A program made the position numbers and the translations under genes. From Salinisphaera aquimarina (GTDB lineage: Bacteria > Pseudomonadota > Gammaproteobacteria > Nevskiales > Salinisphaeraceae), in NCBI RefSeq assembly GCF_042643355.1, contig NZ_JBHRSS010000010.1, positions 186,001-250,000 on the forward strand: DNA of 64,000 nt, read 5' to 3'. Below the pieces are notes generated by a model that was not told the origin of the DNA, searched no databases, and saw nothing but the letters and a program-made list of their open reading frames with translations. Positions 52,120-61,900 of this stretch are shown here, in pieces. The first letter of the stretch is position 1, and each line of letters starts with the position of its first letter.

Positions 52120-52455
52120 CTAGTGACTGATCATCCAGGGGCGCGGGCCAGTCTGGGTCTGTACCGCGGGCGGCGGACCGCTTTGTCGGCTCTTGCCGTG
52201 ACTGGCGCAGCCGCAGCCGGCCGGATGGCCGCCGCCGTAGGTCTGGGTCGTATGCGGTGCATGCGAACTGCGTTCGTTGGTCTCGTGGGCGACGCGGGTC
52301 GACCTGGATACCCGCGACAGGCGCGGGGCGGAGGCGATCACGCGCCGCGAGGTGGCCCCGCATTGCGGGCAGTCGCTGGGCGCGCGCGAGTCGGCCATGC
52401 GGCGCATGGCGCTGAACGTGCCGCAGTCGCGGCAGACGAATTCGTAGATGGGCAT
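52120..52455 (-). CDS. fmdB: FmdB-family zinc-ribbon protein
   Basis: A 111-residue protein opening with MPIYEFVCRDCGTFSAMRRM and a second knuckle CPQCGATSRRV, giving a CxxC...CxxC zinc ribbon, then a His/Gly/Cys-rich tail (GGGHPAGCGCASHG). FmdB was named as a putative regulator of formamidase in Methylophilus. It follows fmdA by nine bases on the same strand and is surely co-transcribed. Whether it regulates or assists the metal-free amidases is unknown. Confidence 0.92.
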   Translation of the reverse strand: MPIYEFVCRDCGTFSAMRRMADSRAPSDCPQCGATSRRVIASAPRLSRVSRSTRVAHETNERSSHAPHTTQTYGGGHPAGCGCASHGKSRQSGPPPAVQTQTGPRPWMISH

Positions 52456-52464
52456 GGTCTGCTC

Positions 52465-53697
52465 CTACTTGTCGTAGGCGATCGGCATGTCGACCGCGCC
52501 CTGGATATGTTTGACCGGGCCGTCGGCGCCGGGGCTGATATCGAAATCGAAGATTTCCTGCGGCAGCCACAGCGTGGCGCAGGAGTTGGGGATATCGACC
52601 ACGCCGCTGATGTGACCCTGTACCGGCGCCACGCCCAGAATCGAATGTGCCTGGGCCGGCGAATAGCCGAACTTGGTCATGTAGTTGATCGCGTTCAGGC
52701 AGGCCTGACGATAGGCGACGTTGACGTCCAGATAATGCTGCTCGCCGGACTCGTCCACCGAGATGCCTTCGAAGATGAGGTAGTCCTTGTAGTTGGGCGT
52801 GATCGGGCTGGGCTTGAAGATCGGCGACTTGATGCCGTACTTCGACATGCCGTCCTTGATCAGGTCCACTTTCATGTGGACCCAGCCACCGGCCATTTCG
52901 ATGGCGCCGCAGAAGGTGATCTCACCGTCGCCCTGGCTGAAGTGCAGATCGCCCACCGACAGGCCGGCGCCGTCCACGTAGACCGGGAAATAGATCTTGG
53001 AGCCGCGCGACAGATCCTTGATATCGACGTTGCCGCCGTGCTCGCGCGGCGGCACGGTCCGCGCGCCTTCGTTGGCGGCCTTGTCGCGTGCCTCGCCCTT
53101 GAGGGCGCCCATGTGCGCGGTATGCGGAGCCGGCGGGTTGGCCAGCGGCGGCACGCGCTCGGGATTGGTGGCGATCAGGTCGGCTTCGCGCTTGTTCCAG
53201 GTATCCAGCAGATCCTGGCTCGGCAGGCAGCCGATCAGGCCCGGATGGATCAGGCCGGCGAAGCTCACGCCCGGCACGTGGCGCGAATCGGTGAACAGGC
53301 CGTGGAAATCCCAGATCGATTTCTGTGCGTGCGGGAAATGCTCGGTCAGGAAGCCGCCACCGTTCTGCTTGGAGAAAAAGCCGTTGAAGCCCCATTCGGC
53401 GCCCTTGAGCGAGCCGATGTCGAGCAGGTCCACGACCAGCAGATCGCCCGTTTCGGCGCCTTTCACGCCCACTGGGCCGGACAGGTAATGCACCGTCGAC
53501 AGATCGACATCGCGCACGTCGGAGGCATCATCGTTGTTGGCGATTGCGCCCGAGGTCCAGTCGTAGGTTTCGAGGATGAATTCATCGCCGGGCTTGACCC
53601 AGCAGGCCATCGGGATATCCGGGTGCCAGCGGTTGTGGGTCTGCGGATTGTTCGAGGCGTGGGTGTCGAGGTCGACTTTGATGAGAGTGTCGGTCAT
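52465..53697 (-). CDS. fmdA: formamidase (acetamidase/formamidase family)
   Basis: A 410-residue enzyme, ATG at 53697 (MTDTLIKVDLDTHASNNPQ). The family hydrolyses formamide and some other short amides to ammonia. Conserved parts include NRWHPDIPMACWVKPGDEF, VHYLSGPVGVKGAETGDLL, IHPGLIGCLPS, REHGGNVDIKDLSRGSK and GDLHFSQGDGEITFCGAIE. The 140 bases before it contain a palindrome of the locus (53794-53809), suggesting its own promoter downstream of urtE. Confidence 0.96.
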   Translation of the reverse strand: MTDTLIKVDLDTHASNNPQTHNRWHPDIPMACWVKPGDEFILETYDWTSGAIANNDDASDVRDVDLSTVHYLSGPVGVKGAETGDLLVVDLLDIGSLKGAEWGFNGFFSKQNGGGFLTEHFPHAQKSIWDFHGLFTDSRHVPGVSFAGLIHPGLIGCLPSQDLLDTWNKREADLIATNPERVPPLANPPAPHTAHMGALKGEARDKAANEGARTVPPREHGGNVDIKDLSRGSKIYFPVYVDGAGLSVGDLHFSQGDGEITFCGAIEMAGGWVHMKVDLIKDGMSKYGIKSPIFKPSPITPNYKDYLIFEGISVDESGEQHYLDVNVAYRQACLNAINYMTKFGYSPAQAHSILGVAPVQGHISGVVDIPNSCATLWLPQEIFDFDISPGADGPVKHIQGAVDMPIAYDK

Positions 53698-53793
53698 GTC
53701 GTTTTTCTCCGTACAACGATGTCGGCAGGGCCGTTCGACCCCGGTTTGCATAGCGGCGGATTCCAGTCTTGAATGGCGCCGCGGGACCGGCAA

Positions 53794-53809
53794 TACGTCG
53801 GACGACGTA
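53794..53809. promoter_or_regulatory. putative amide-regulon operator, copy 2
   Basis: Perfect palindrome arms TACGTC-GGAC-GACGTA, 97-112 bases upstream of the fmdA start. The arms and spacing are identical to copy 1 (58879-58894). Arms of this kind suit a dimeric LuxR/FixJ-type regulator. Confidence 0.65.
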
Positions 53810-53837
53810 ACGCCTGGGATTTTCCCTAGCCGTGGTT

Positions 53838-54524
53838 CTAGACCGTGAGGTAGCGGCTGATCTGTTGGGCGTCGATATCGGCGCCCGCGGCTTCATGCAC
53901 GATCTGGCCCTTGTCGATGACGAGCATCCGATCGGCTATCGCGGTGGCGAAGCTGAGCACCTGTTCCGAGACCACGATGCTGATCTTGCGCAGCTGCTTG
54001 ATCTCGTTGAGGGTCGTGGCGAGCTGTTTGATGATCGACGGCTGGATGCCTTCGGTGGGCTCGTCGAGCAGCAGCACTTTCGGGTCGGCGGCGAGTGCAC
54101 GGGCGATCGCCAGCTGCTGCTGTTGGCCGCCGGAGAGGTTGCCGGCCTTGCGCCGACGCATGTCGCGCAGCACCGGGAACAGGTCGTAGATGTCCTCCGG
54201 GATCTTGCGCCGGCCGGTGGCTTCCAGGCCGGCGGCGATGTTCTCCTCGACCGTGAGGGTGGCGAACACGAGCCGGCCCTGGGGCACATAGGCCAGGCCG
54301 CGGGCGACCCGCTCGTAGGCCTGGCGCGAGCCCACCGATTCACCCCTGAGCATGATCTCGCCCTTGCACTCGAGAATGCCGATCAGGGATTTGAACAGCG
54401 TGGTCTTGCCCATGCCGTTGCGGCCCATGATGGCCACGGTTTCGGTGTCGCCGACTTCGAACGAGATGCCGTGGATGACTTCGCTCATGCCGTAACTCAC
54501 GCGCAGGTCTTTGGTACTGAGCAT
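53838..54524 (-). CDS. urtE: urea/amide ABC transporter ATP-binding protein UrtE
   Basis: A 228-residue ATPase of the LivF/UrtE type. Walker A GRNGMGKTTLFKSLIG, signature LSGGQQQQLAIARALA, Walker B VLLLDEPTEGIQPSII. It works with UrtD to energise uptake of urea or short amides through UrtB/UrtC. It begins ten bases after urtD ends. Confidence 0.95.
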   Translation of the reverse strand: MLSTKDLRVSYGMSEVIHGISFEVGDTETVAIMGRNGMGKTTLFKSLIGILECKGEIMLRGESVGSRQAYERVARGLAYVPQGRLVFATLTVEENIAAGLEATGRRKIPEDIYDLFPVLRDMRRRKAGNLSGGQQQQLAIARALAADPKVLLLDEPTEGIQPSIIKQLATTLNEIKQLRKISIVVSEQVLSFATAIADRMLVIDKGQIVHEAAGADIDAQQISRYLTV

Positions 54525-54534
54525 GTTGGGTTCC

Positions 54535-55275
54535 TTAATGTCCGAGATAGACTTCGATCACACGTTCGTCGTTCTGCACGGTTTCCATGGGCCCTTCGGC
54601 CAGGATCCTGCCCTGGTGGAGCACCGTGACCTTGCGGCCGATGTCCTTGACGAAATCCATGTCGTGCTCGATGACGATCACCGCGCGGTTTTCCTTGATC
54701 CGGTTGAGCAGTGCCGCCGTGGCCTCGCGTTCGGGCACGCTCATGCCGGCGACCGGTTCGTCGAGCATCAGCAGCTCCGGGTCCTGGATCAGCAGCATCC
54801 CGATCTCCAGCCACTGTTTCTGCCCGTGGCTGAGCAGGCCGGCGCTCATGTCCAGTTCGGCGACCAGATAGATGGTCTCGGCGATTTCGTCGATACGTGC
54901 GGTCAACGTCGGCGTGCGCCGGAAGAACAGGCTCGACAGCACCGTGCGCCCGCCGGGCGAGGACAGCTCCAGGTTCTGGCGCACGGTCAGGTTTTCGTAG
55001 ATCGACGGGGTCTGGAACTTGCGGCCCACGCCCGCATGCACGATCTGATGCTCGGAGAGCTTGGTCAGGTCCTTGTCGCGGAACTTGATCTTGCCGCCCG
55101 AGGCACGGGTTTTGCCGCAGATCAGGTCGAGCAGGGTAGTCTTGCCGGCGCCGTTGGGGCCGATGACCACGCGCAGTTCGTTGCGTTCGACATAGAAGTT
55201 GAGGTCGTCGATGGCCTTGAAGCCGTCGAAGGACACGGTCAGGTCCTCGACCTCGAGCAGCATCTGGTCGCTCAT
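54535..55275 (-). CDS. urtD: urea/amide ABC transporter ATP-binding protein UrtD
   Basis: A 246-residue LivG/UrtD-type ATPase from the ATG at 55275, overlapping the urtC stop by four bases. Walker A IGPNGAGKTTLLDLICG, family-type VGRKFQTPSIYENLTVRQN, signature LSHGQKQWLEIGMLL (UrtD-typical SHGQ variant) and Walker B LLMLDEPVAGMS. Confidence 0.95.
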   Translation of the reverse strand: MSDQMLLEVEDLTVSFDGFKAIDDLNFYVERNELRVVIGPNGAGKTTLLDLICGKTRASGGKIKFRDKDLTKLSEHQIVHAGVGRKFQTPSIYENLTVRQNLELSSPGGRTVLSSLFFRRTPTLTARIDEIAETIYLVAELDMSAGLLSHGQKQWLEIGMLLIQDPELLMLDEPVAGMSVPEREATAALLNRIKENRAVIVIEHDMDFVKDIGRKVTVLHQGRILAEGPMETVQNDERVIEVYLGH

Positions 55276-56438
55276 GAGTGTTGCTCCTGGGGCGTGGTGG
55301 TCGCGGTCGTGGACACTGCGTGGGGGGCGCCGCGGCGGGTGCCGGTTTTCTTGCGGTTGACGCGGCGTGGAATCAGGCGCGGCGCATAGTCGGCCACCAG
55401 CCCGGCCATGCCGCGCGGGAAGAACATGACCACGCCGATGAACAGCGCGCCCATGACCACCGGCCAGACCTGCGGAAAGCTGTCCGACAGCGACGTCTTG
55501 GCCCAGCTCACCACGAAGGCCCCGCAGGCCGCACCCGCGATCGACAGGCGCCCGCCGACCGCGCAGAACACCACCATCTCGATCGAGGCGACCGCACCGA
55601 CGAAGGTCGGCGACATGAAGCCCACCTGCAGGGTGAAGAAGGCGCCGCCGATGGCCGCGAATACCGAGGCCAGCACGAACACGAACACCTTCATGTTGGC
55701 GACGTCGTAGCCGGAGAAGCGCACCCGGTCCTCCTGATCGCGCATGGCGATGAGCAGGCGCCCGAAGCGGCTGTTGATCACGAATTCGCCGATCAGCAGA
55801 CACAGGATCAGCGCGACACAGCAGGCGAAGTAGAGGATGTAATGGGCGCTGTCGGTACGGATATCCCAGCCCAGCATGGTGCGCAGATCGGTGATGCCGT
55901 TGATGCCGCCGGTATAACCCTGCTGGCCGATGATCAGAATGGTCAGAATGGTGGCCACGGCCTGGGTGATGATGGCGAAATAGACCCCGCCCACCCGGCG
56001 CTTGAACATGGCGTAGCCGATCAGCCACGCAAAGAACGCCGGCACCGCGATGATGGCGAACACGGTGAAGGCGAAGCTGTGGAAGGGTTGCCAGAACCAG
56101 GGCAGGGCGGTGATCTGGTTCCAGTCCATGAAATCCGGAATGCCGGGCGTGCTCTGGATCTTGGTGGCCTCCGGCGTGGAGGCCTCGAGCTTGAGGAACA
56201 TGGCCATGCAGTAGCCGCCCAGGCCGAAGAACACGCCCTGGCCGAGACTGAGAATGCCGCCATAGCCCCAGCACAGCACCAGGCCGACCGCGACGAAGGC
56301 ATAGGTCAGATACTTGCCGAACAGGCTGAGCCGGAAGATGTCGGTGGCCAGCGGCAGCACGATGATCAGCAGCACGGCGATGACCGTGATCTGGATCAGG
56401 CGGGTCGGCCCGCCGAATGCCTTGAGAAAACGTTGCAC
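55272..56438 (-). CDS. urtC: urea/amide ABC transporter permease UrtC
   Basis: A 388-residue inner-membrane permease of the LivM/UrtC type with about ten helices. LCWGYGGILSLGQGVFFGLGGY is a shared permease signature and INSRFGRLLIAMRDQEDRVRFSGY the cytoplasmic EAA-like loop that contacts the ATPase. Between urtB and urtD in a standard urtABCDE order. Confidence 0.95.
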   Translation of the reverse strand: MQRFLKAFGGPTRLIQITVIAVLLIIVLPLATDIFRLSLFGKYLTYAFVAVGLVLCWGYGGILSLGQGVFFGLGGYCMAMFLKLEASTPEATKIQSTPGIPDFMDWNQITALPWFWQPFHSFAFTVFAIIAVPAFFAWLIGYAMFKRRVGGVYFAIITQAVATILTILIIGQQGYTGGINGITDLRTMLGWDIRTDSAHYILYFACCVALILCLLIGEFVINSRFGRLLIAMRDQEDRVRFSGYDVANMKVFVFVLASVFAAIGGAFFTLQVGFMSPTFVGAVASIEMVVFCAVGGRLSIAGAACGAFVVSWAKTSLSDSFPQVWPVVMGALFIGVVMFFPRGMAGLVADYAPRLIPRRVNRKKTGTRRGAPHAVSTTATTTPQEQHS

Positions 56439-56460
56439 GATTGAGTCTCCCTGTAGGCGC

Positions 56461-57384
56461 CTAGCGGCGCACCTTGCTGGCGAACAGGCCCTGCGGACGC
56501 AGCATCAGCACGATGACCACGAACAGAAGCGTGTAGACCTTGGCCATCGAGCCGGACCAGAAAAACGACAGAATCGACTGCGATTGGGCGATGCCGAAGG
56601 CCGACACCACCGTGCCGAGCAGGCTGGCCGCGCCGCCGAACACGACTACCAGGAAGGCGTCGACGATATACAGCGAGCCGGTGGTCGGCCCGGTCGATGC
56701 GATGGTGGTGAAGGCTGCACCCGCCACCCCGGCGATGCCGCAGCCCAGCGCGAAGGTGAGCCGGTCGACGCGGTCGGTGTTGATGCCGGCGGCGTTGGCC
56801 ATCATTCGGTTCTGGGTGGTGGCGCGGACCTTGATGCCCCAGCGCGAGCGATACAGCAGGGCGAACAGGCCGATGGTCATCACCACGGTGATGGCGACCA
56901 GGAACAGCCCGTTGAGCGGAATATCGATCATGTCGGTGGCGCGGTAGGAACCCAGCAGCCAGTCCGGCATGGTCACGGTCTTTTCGCGTGGCCCGAAGGT
57001 GGAGCGATAGACCTGTTGCAGAATCAGTCCCAGACCCCAGGTCGCCAGCAGCGTGTCCAGAGGTCGCTTGTAGAGATAGCGGATCATGAAGCGTTCGACC
57101 AGATAGCCGAGTGCGAAAGTGCCCGCGAAGGCGCAGACGATCGCGACCGGGAAATACCAGGTCAGCGCGAATTCGCCCCAGTCGGCCGCCTGGGCCGATA
57201 CGAGATAGGTGATGTAGGCGCCCAGGGTGAGAAACTCGCCGTGGGCCATGTTGATGACGCCCATCTGGCCGAAAATGATCGCCAGACCCAGGGCCATGAG
57301 AAGAAATACGCAGAACAGGCTGAGGCCGGAAAAGCCCTGCATCACGAAGATGGCGGTCAGTTCCTGCCCGGTGAAGTCGCCCAT
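56461..57384 (-). CDS. urtB: urea/amide ABC transporter permease UrtB
   Basis: A 307-residue LivH/UrtB-type permease. FGQMGVINMAHGEFLTLGAY and VRATTQNRMMANAAGINTDR are the conserved segments. It lacks the long N-terminal extension found in many UrtB proteins of urease-linked clusters. That short form is in line with an amide-linked (FmdE-like) system. Confidence 0.94.
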   Translation of the reverse strand: MGDFTGQELTAIFVMQGFSGLSLFCVFLLMALGLAIIFGQMGVINMAHGEFLTLGAYITYLVSAQAADWGEFALTWYFPVAIVCAFAGTFALGYLVERFMIRYLYKRPLDTLLATWGLGLILQQVYRSTFGPREKTVTMPDWLLGSYRATDMIDIPLNGLFLVAITVVMTIGLFALLYRSRWGIKVRATTQNRMMANAAGINTDRVDRLTFALGCGIAGVAGAAFTTIASTGPTTGSLYIVDAFLVVVFGGAASLLGTVVSAFGIAQSQSILSFFWSGSMAKVYTLLFVVIVLMLRPQGLFASKVRR

Positions 57385-57471
57385 GATGTGCTCCGGCTAG
57401 GATTGCCGGAGAGCACGTGCTCCCCGGCAATCATCAGATGAAAAGGCGTGAACGCGAGGCCCGAGGGGCGT

Positions 57472-58725
57472 CTAGTTGTAGCCCTTGGGAAACGGGTTCG
57501 GCTTGATCACGTCGGACTCGAAGACCACCTTGGCCTGACCGTCGTTCTGCCACTGGCCAATGCGGGTACGCATCCACAGATGGTGGTTGGGGTCGATCTT
57601 CAGATAGCCGTGCGGCGAATCCTTCCATTCCATTTCCGGAGAGGCGGCCACGACCTTGTCGACATCGAAGCTGCCGGCCTTCTCGACCGCGCGCTTCCAC
57701 AGCCACGGGCCCAGATAGGCGGATTCGGTCACGTCGCCGATCACCGCGTCGTCTCCGTATTCGGCCTTGAACGCCTTCACGAAGGCGGCGTTACCCGGCA
57801 GATCCAGACTCTGGAAATACTTCATGGAGGAGTAGAAACCGGCCACGTTCTGCTTGCCGATGCCCAGCACTTCGTCCTCGGTGACCGAGATCGTGAGCAT
57901 GGGCTGACGCTTGGCGCTCATGCCCGCCGCCTTGAGCTGCTTGAACCAGGCCACGTTTGAACCGCCGACCACCGCCGCGAACACCAGGTCCGGACGCTTG
58001 AGCTTGATCTTGTTGATCAGCGAGCCGAACTGGGTGTTGCCCAGTGGGTAGTAGTCTTCGCCCACGACCTTGCCGTGCAGATGCTGCTCGATGTGCTTGC
58101 GCGCGATCTTCATCGAGGTGCGCGGCCAGATGTAGTCCGACCCCACCAGGTAGAAGCTCTTGGCGCCCAGGGTCTCGCTGGCCCAGTCGAGTGCTGCCAG
58201 AATCTGCTGGGTGGCTTCCTGGCCGGTGTAGAAGACGTTGTGCGATTGCTCCAGGCCTTCATAGAAGGTCGGGTAGTAGAGCAGGCCATTGGCCTGTTCG
58301 AACACCGGCAGCACGGCCTTGCGCGAGGCCGAGGTCCAGCAGCCGAATACGGTCGCGACCTTGTCCGATTCCAGTAGCTTGCGGGCTTTTTCGGCAAAGG
58401 TCGGCCAGTCGCTGGCGCCGTCCTCGACCGTGTACTTGATCTGGCGTCCGAGCACGCCGCCCTGTGCGTTGATCTGCTTGATCGCCAGCTTCTCGGCCTG
58501 GATCGAGCCGGTTTCGCTGATCGCCATGGTGCCGGTCAGCGAATGCAGGATGCCGACATTGACGGTGTCGTCGGTCACCGACAGGCCGGTGGTCATGACT
58601 TCGTCGGTGGGCGGCGCGGCGGCCTGGGCCTGTGACATCAGGACACCGGCCCCGAGGGTGGCGGCGACCAGGCTGTGCAACAGCTGGCGGGTGAGCGGGC
58701 GTCGGCCCGGAATACGCGATTTCAT
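57472..58725 (-). CDS. urtA: urea/short-chain amide ABC transporter substrate-binding protein UrtA
   Basis: A 417-residue periplasmic binding protein with signal peptide (about 1-36, ending SQAQA) preceded by AAGGGAG. VGILHSLTGTMAISETGSIQ, FGCWTSASRKAVLPVFEQAN, LLYYPTFYEGLEQSHNVFYTG and GEDYYPLGNTQFGSLINKIK are typical of UrtA/FmdD. It probably binds urea or short amides given the amidase genes downstream; no urease genes are in the window. First gene of the minus-strand cluster and divergent from the permease-kinase gene. Confidence 0.95.
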   Translation of the reverse strand: MKSRIPGRRPLTRQLLHSLVAATLGAGVLMSQAQAAAPPTDEVMTTGLSVTDDTVNVGILHSLTGTMAISETGSIQAEKLAIKQINAQGGVLGRQIKYTVEDGASDWPTFAEKARKLLESDKVATVFGCWTSASRKAVLPVFEQANGLLYYPTFYEGLEQSHNVFYTGQEATQQILAALDWASETLGAKSFYLVGSDYIWPRTSMKIARKHIEQHLHGKVVGEDYYPLGNTQFGSLINKIKLKRPDLVFAAVVGGSNVAWFKQLKAAGMSAKRQPMLTISVTEDEVLGIGKQNVAGFYSSMKYFQSLDLPGNAAFVKAFKAEYGDDAVIGDVTESAYLGPWLWKRAVEKAGSFDVDKVVAASPEMEWKDSPHGYLKIDPNHHLWMRTRIGQWQNDGQAKVVFESDVIKPNPFPKGYN

Positions 58726-58878
58726 CGATGGTCTCCCTTGATTACGTGGTGCTCGAAAGCAGCTTCAAACGCCTGCGCTTTCGGCATGGCAAGGATCGGC
58801 TCGGCTGCCGGCGTCCCCTTGCGATCTAGACTGGCGCAGGCTCGGGAGCGGTCATATACGCCGATCAACGCACCTGCC

Positions 58879-58894
58879 TACGTCATTCGACGTA
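58879..58894. promoter_or_regulatory. putative amide-regulon operator, copy 1
   Basis: Palindrome TACGTC-ATTC-GACGTA in the divergent gap between urtA (154-169 bases from its ATG) and the permease-kinase gene (84-99 bases from its ATG). It could control both directions and give autoregulation of the sensor. Confidence 0.65.
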
Positions 58895-58977
58895 TGCCCT
58901 GGCCCGGTTCCTGCAAGGGACTGCCCTTACCATCGGAGGGCACCACGCCCTGTCCATTGCTCCAGTCCAAGGCAGCC

Positions 58978-61900
58978 ATGAGCTCGTCGCCCCAACGCAT
59001 CATCAAGATCCGTCGTGCCTACAACCGCTGGGTGGGCGATGAAACGCTCGAGGACTACGCGCTGCGCTTCACCGCGCGTTCTTTTCGCAAATGGTCGGAG
59101 CTGCGCATCGCCAATACCGCCCTCGGCGGGATCTCGTTTCTGGCGCTGGAGGCGATCGGCGCGGTGCTGATGGTCAATTACGGATTCACCAACGCGGCCT
59201 GGGCAATCGTTGCGGTATTCAGTGCGATCTTCGCCGTCGGTCTGCCGATCAGCTACACGGCGGCGCGCTACGGCGTGGATATCGATCTGCTCACGCGCGG
59301 GGCCGGTTTCGGCTATCTGGGCTCGACGATCACGTCACTGATCTATGCCAGCTTCACGTTCCTGTTCTTTGCCCTGGAAGCGGCGATCATGGGCCAGGCG
59401 ATCTCGATGTATTTCGGGGTGGCGCTGCCGGTGGCCTATCTGGTGAGCGCGCTGGCGATCATTCCGCTGGTGACCTTCGGCATCACCGCCATCAACCGGT
59501 TGCAGTGGCTGACCCAGCCGCTCTGGCTGGGCCTGCTGGTGCTGCCCTACCTCTGTGTGTGGTGGCAGCGACCCGAGACCTATCGTGATTTCACCACCTT
59601 CGTGGGCCTGCACGGAGACGGGGCGTTCAACTGGATTTCTTTTGGCGCGGCCTGTGGTGTGGTGCTGGCGCTGGTCGGGCAGATCGGGGAGCAGGTGGAC
59701 TATCTGCGTTTCCTGCCCGAGAAGACGCGTGAGAACCGCCTGCGCTGGTGGGTCGCCCTGATCGCGGCCGGGCCGGGCTGGGTGTTTCTCGGGGCGTTGA
59801 AGATGTTCGGGGGCACGCTGCTGGCTTTCCTGGCGTTACAGCATCAGCTGCCCTATGCGCGCGCGACCGAGCCTACTCATATGTACCAGGTGGCGTTCGG
59901 CTATGTGTTCGCTTCGCCCGGTCTGGCGCTCGCGATCACGGTGCTGTTCGTGGTCGTCTCGCAGGTCAAGATCAACGTCACCAACGCCTATGCCGGTTCA
60001 CTGGCCTGGTCGAACTTCTTTGCGCGGGTCACACGCAGCCATCCGGGGCGGGTGGTCTGGCTGGTATTCAACGTGCTGATTGCGCTGATTCTGCTGGAAG
60101 TGGGGGTGTTTTCGGCCATCGACAGCGTGCTCGGCCTGTACGCCAACGTGGCCGCCGCGTGGATTGGCGCGCTGGCCGGCGATCTGCTGATCAACAAGCC
60201 GCTGGGGCTGTCGCCCAAGGGCATCGAGTTCAAGCGCGCCCACCTCTACGATATCAATCCGGTCGGTATCGGCTCGTTGCTGCTGGCCGGCACCGGGTCG
60301 ATGCTGGCCTATTGCGGTATCTTCGGCGAAGGCGTGCGCGCCGCATCCGCGCCCATCGCCCTGTTCGGCGCGTTCGCGGCCGCGCCGACGATCGCCTGGC
60401 TGACCGGCGGGCGTTTCTATCTGGCCCGCACGCCGGCCAGCCGTGCCGACATTGCACCGGGCGGGGCCAAGGTGGCCCGCTGTGTGCTCTGCAACAATCG
60501 GTTCGAGCCGGAAGACATGGCGATGTGTCCGGCCTATGCCGGCACGATCTGCTCGCTGTGCTGCAGTCTCGACATGCGCTGCGGGGATCTGTGCCGGCCC
60601 CAGGGTCGCGTGACGGTGCAGGCCAGTGCGGTGATCCGTCGGGTCCTACCGCCGTCGCTGTTGCCGCATCTGTATACGCGCCTGGCGCGCTATACGGTGG
60701 TGCTGGGCATTCTCGTGCTGGTGCTGGCCGGCGCCCTGGTCGCCGTCTACGCACAGGTAGCACCGATGGTCGCCGCCGCCGACACGCGGTTGCTGCTGGA
60801 TACTTTCCTGCGCACCTTCCTGCTCATGCTGGCGCTGGCGGGGGTGCTCGCCTGGTGGCTGGTGCTCACCCGTGAATCGCGGCAGGTCGCGGAGCAGGAA
60901 ACCTCGCGCCAGACCCAGTTGCTGATGCGCGAGATATCCGCGCACAAGCAGACCGATGCCAAACTCCAGCGCGCGACCACCGAGGCCGAAGCCGCCAATC
61001 GGGCCAAGAGCCGGTATATCTCCGGGCTCAGCCACGAACTGCGCACGCCGCTCAACAATGTGCTCGGCTACACCCAGCTACTGCTGGGTAACCCGGCCAC
61101 CCTGCCGGAACAGCGCGACAAGCTGGCCACCATCCAGCGCAGCGGCGAGCATCTGCTGGCGCTGGTCGACGGCCTGCTCGATATCGCCCGCATCGAGGCC
61201 GGCAAGCTCAGCCTCAACTATAGCGATATCGACGTCGACGCGATGCTCGATCAGCTCGACGCCATGTTCGCGCCGCAAGCCCATGCCAAGGGTCTGGATT
61301 TCCAGATCGAGCGCATCGGTCGTATTCCCGCGGCGGTCAAGGCCGACGCCCAACGGGTACGACAGATCCTCATCAACCTGCTGGGCAATGCCATTCGCTT
61401 CACGCGCACCGGAACGGTGCGTCTGCGCCTGAGCTATGCCTGGGAAATCGCGACCTTCGAGATACTCGACACCGGCCCCGGCATCGGGGCCGATCAGGTC
61501 GAACAGATCTGGCTGCCTTTCGAGCGCTTCGATACCCGCGCCGACGGCGCCAACCCGGGAACGGGGCTGGGGCTGACGATCTGCCAGCTGCTGACCCAGC
61601 TGATGGGTGGCGAACTGTCGGTGGTGCCCAATAAACCGGCGGGCTCGCATTTCACGCTGCGGTTGTTCCTGGCCCAGCGCAAGCAGGCCGCGACTCTGGC
61701 TACCGACCGGGAACCGATCGTGGGCTACGAGGGCGCGCGCCGGCAGATCCTGATCGTCGACGATCTACCCGATCAGCGCCGTATTCTGCGCGAAACACTC
61801 GCACCGCTGGGTTTCGGGATCCACGAATGCACGGACGGGGTGCAGGCACTGCACTGGCTGGGCACGCAGACGACCGACCTGATCATCATGGATGTCGCCA

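Noticed and set aside
58726..58977. Search for a sigma-54 promoter between urtA and the kinase gene
   Set aside because: No convincing GG-N10-GC element with flanking consensus was found; only the palindrome is notable.
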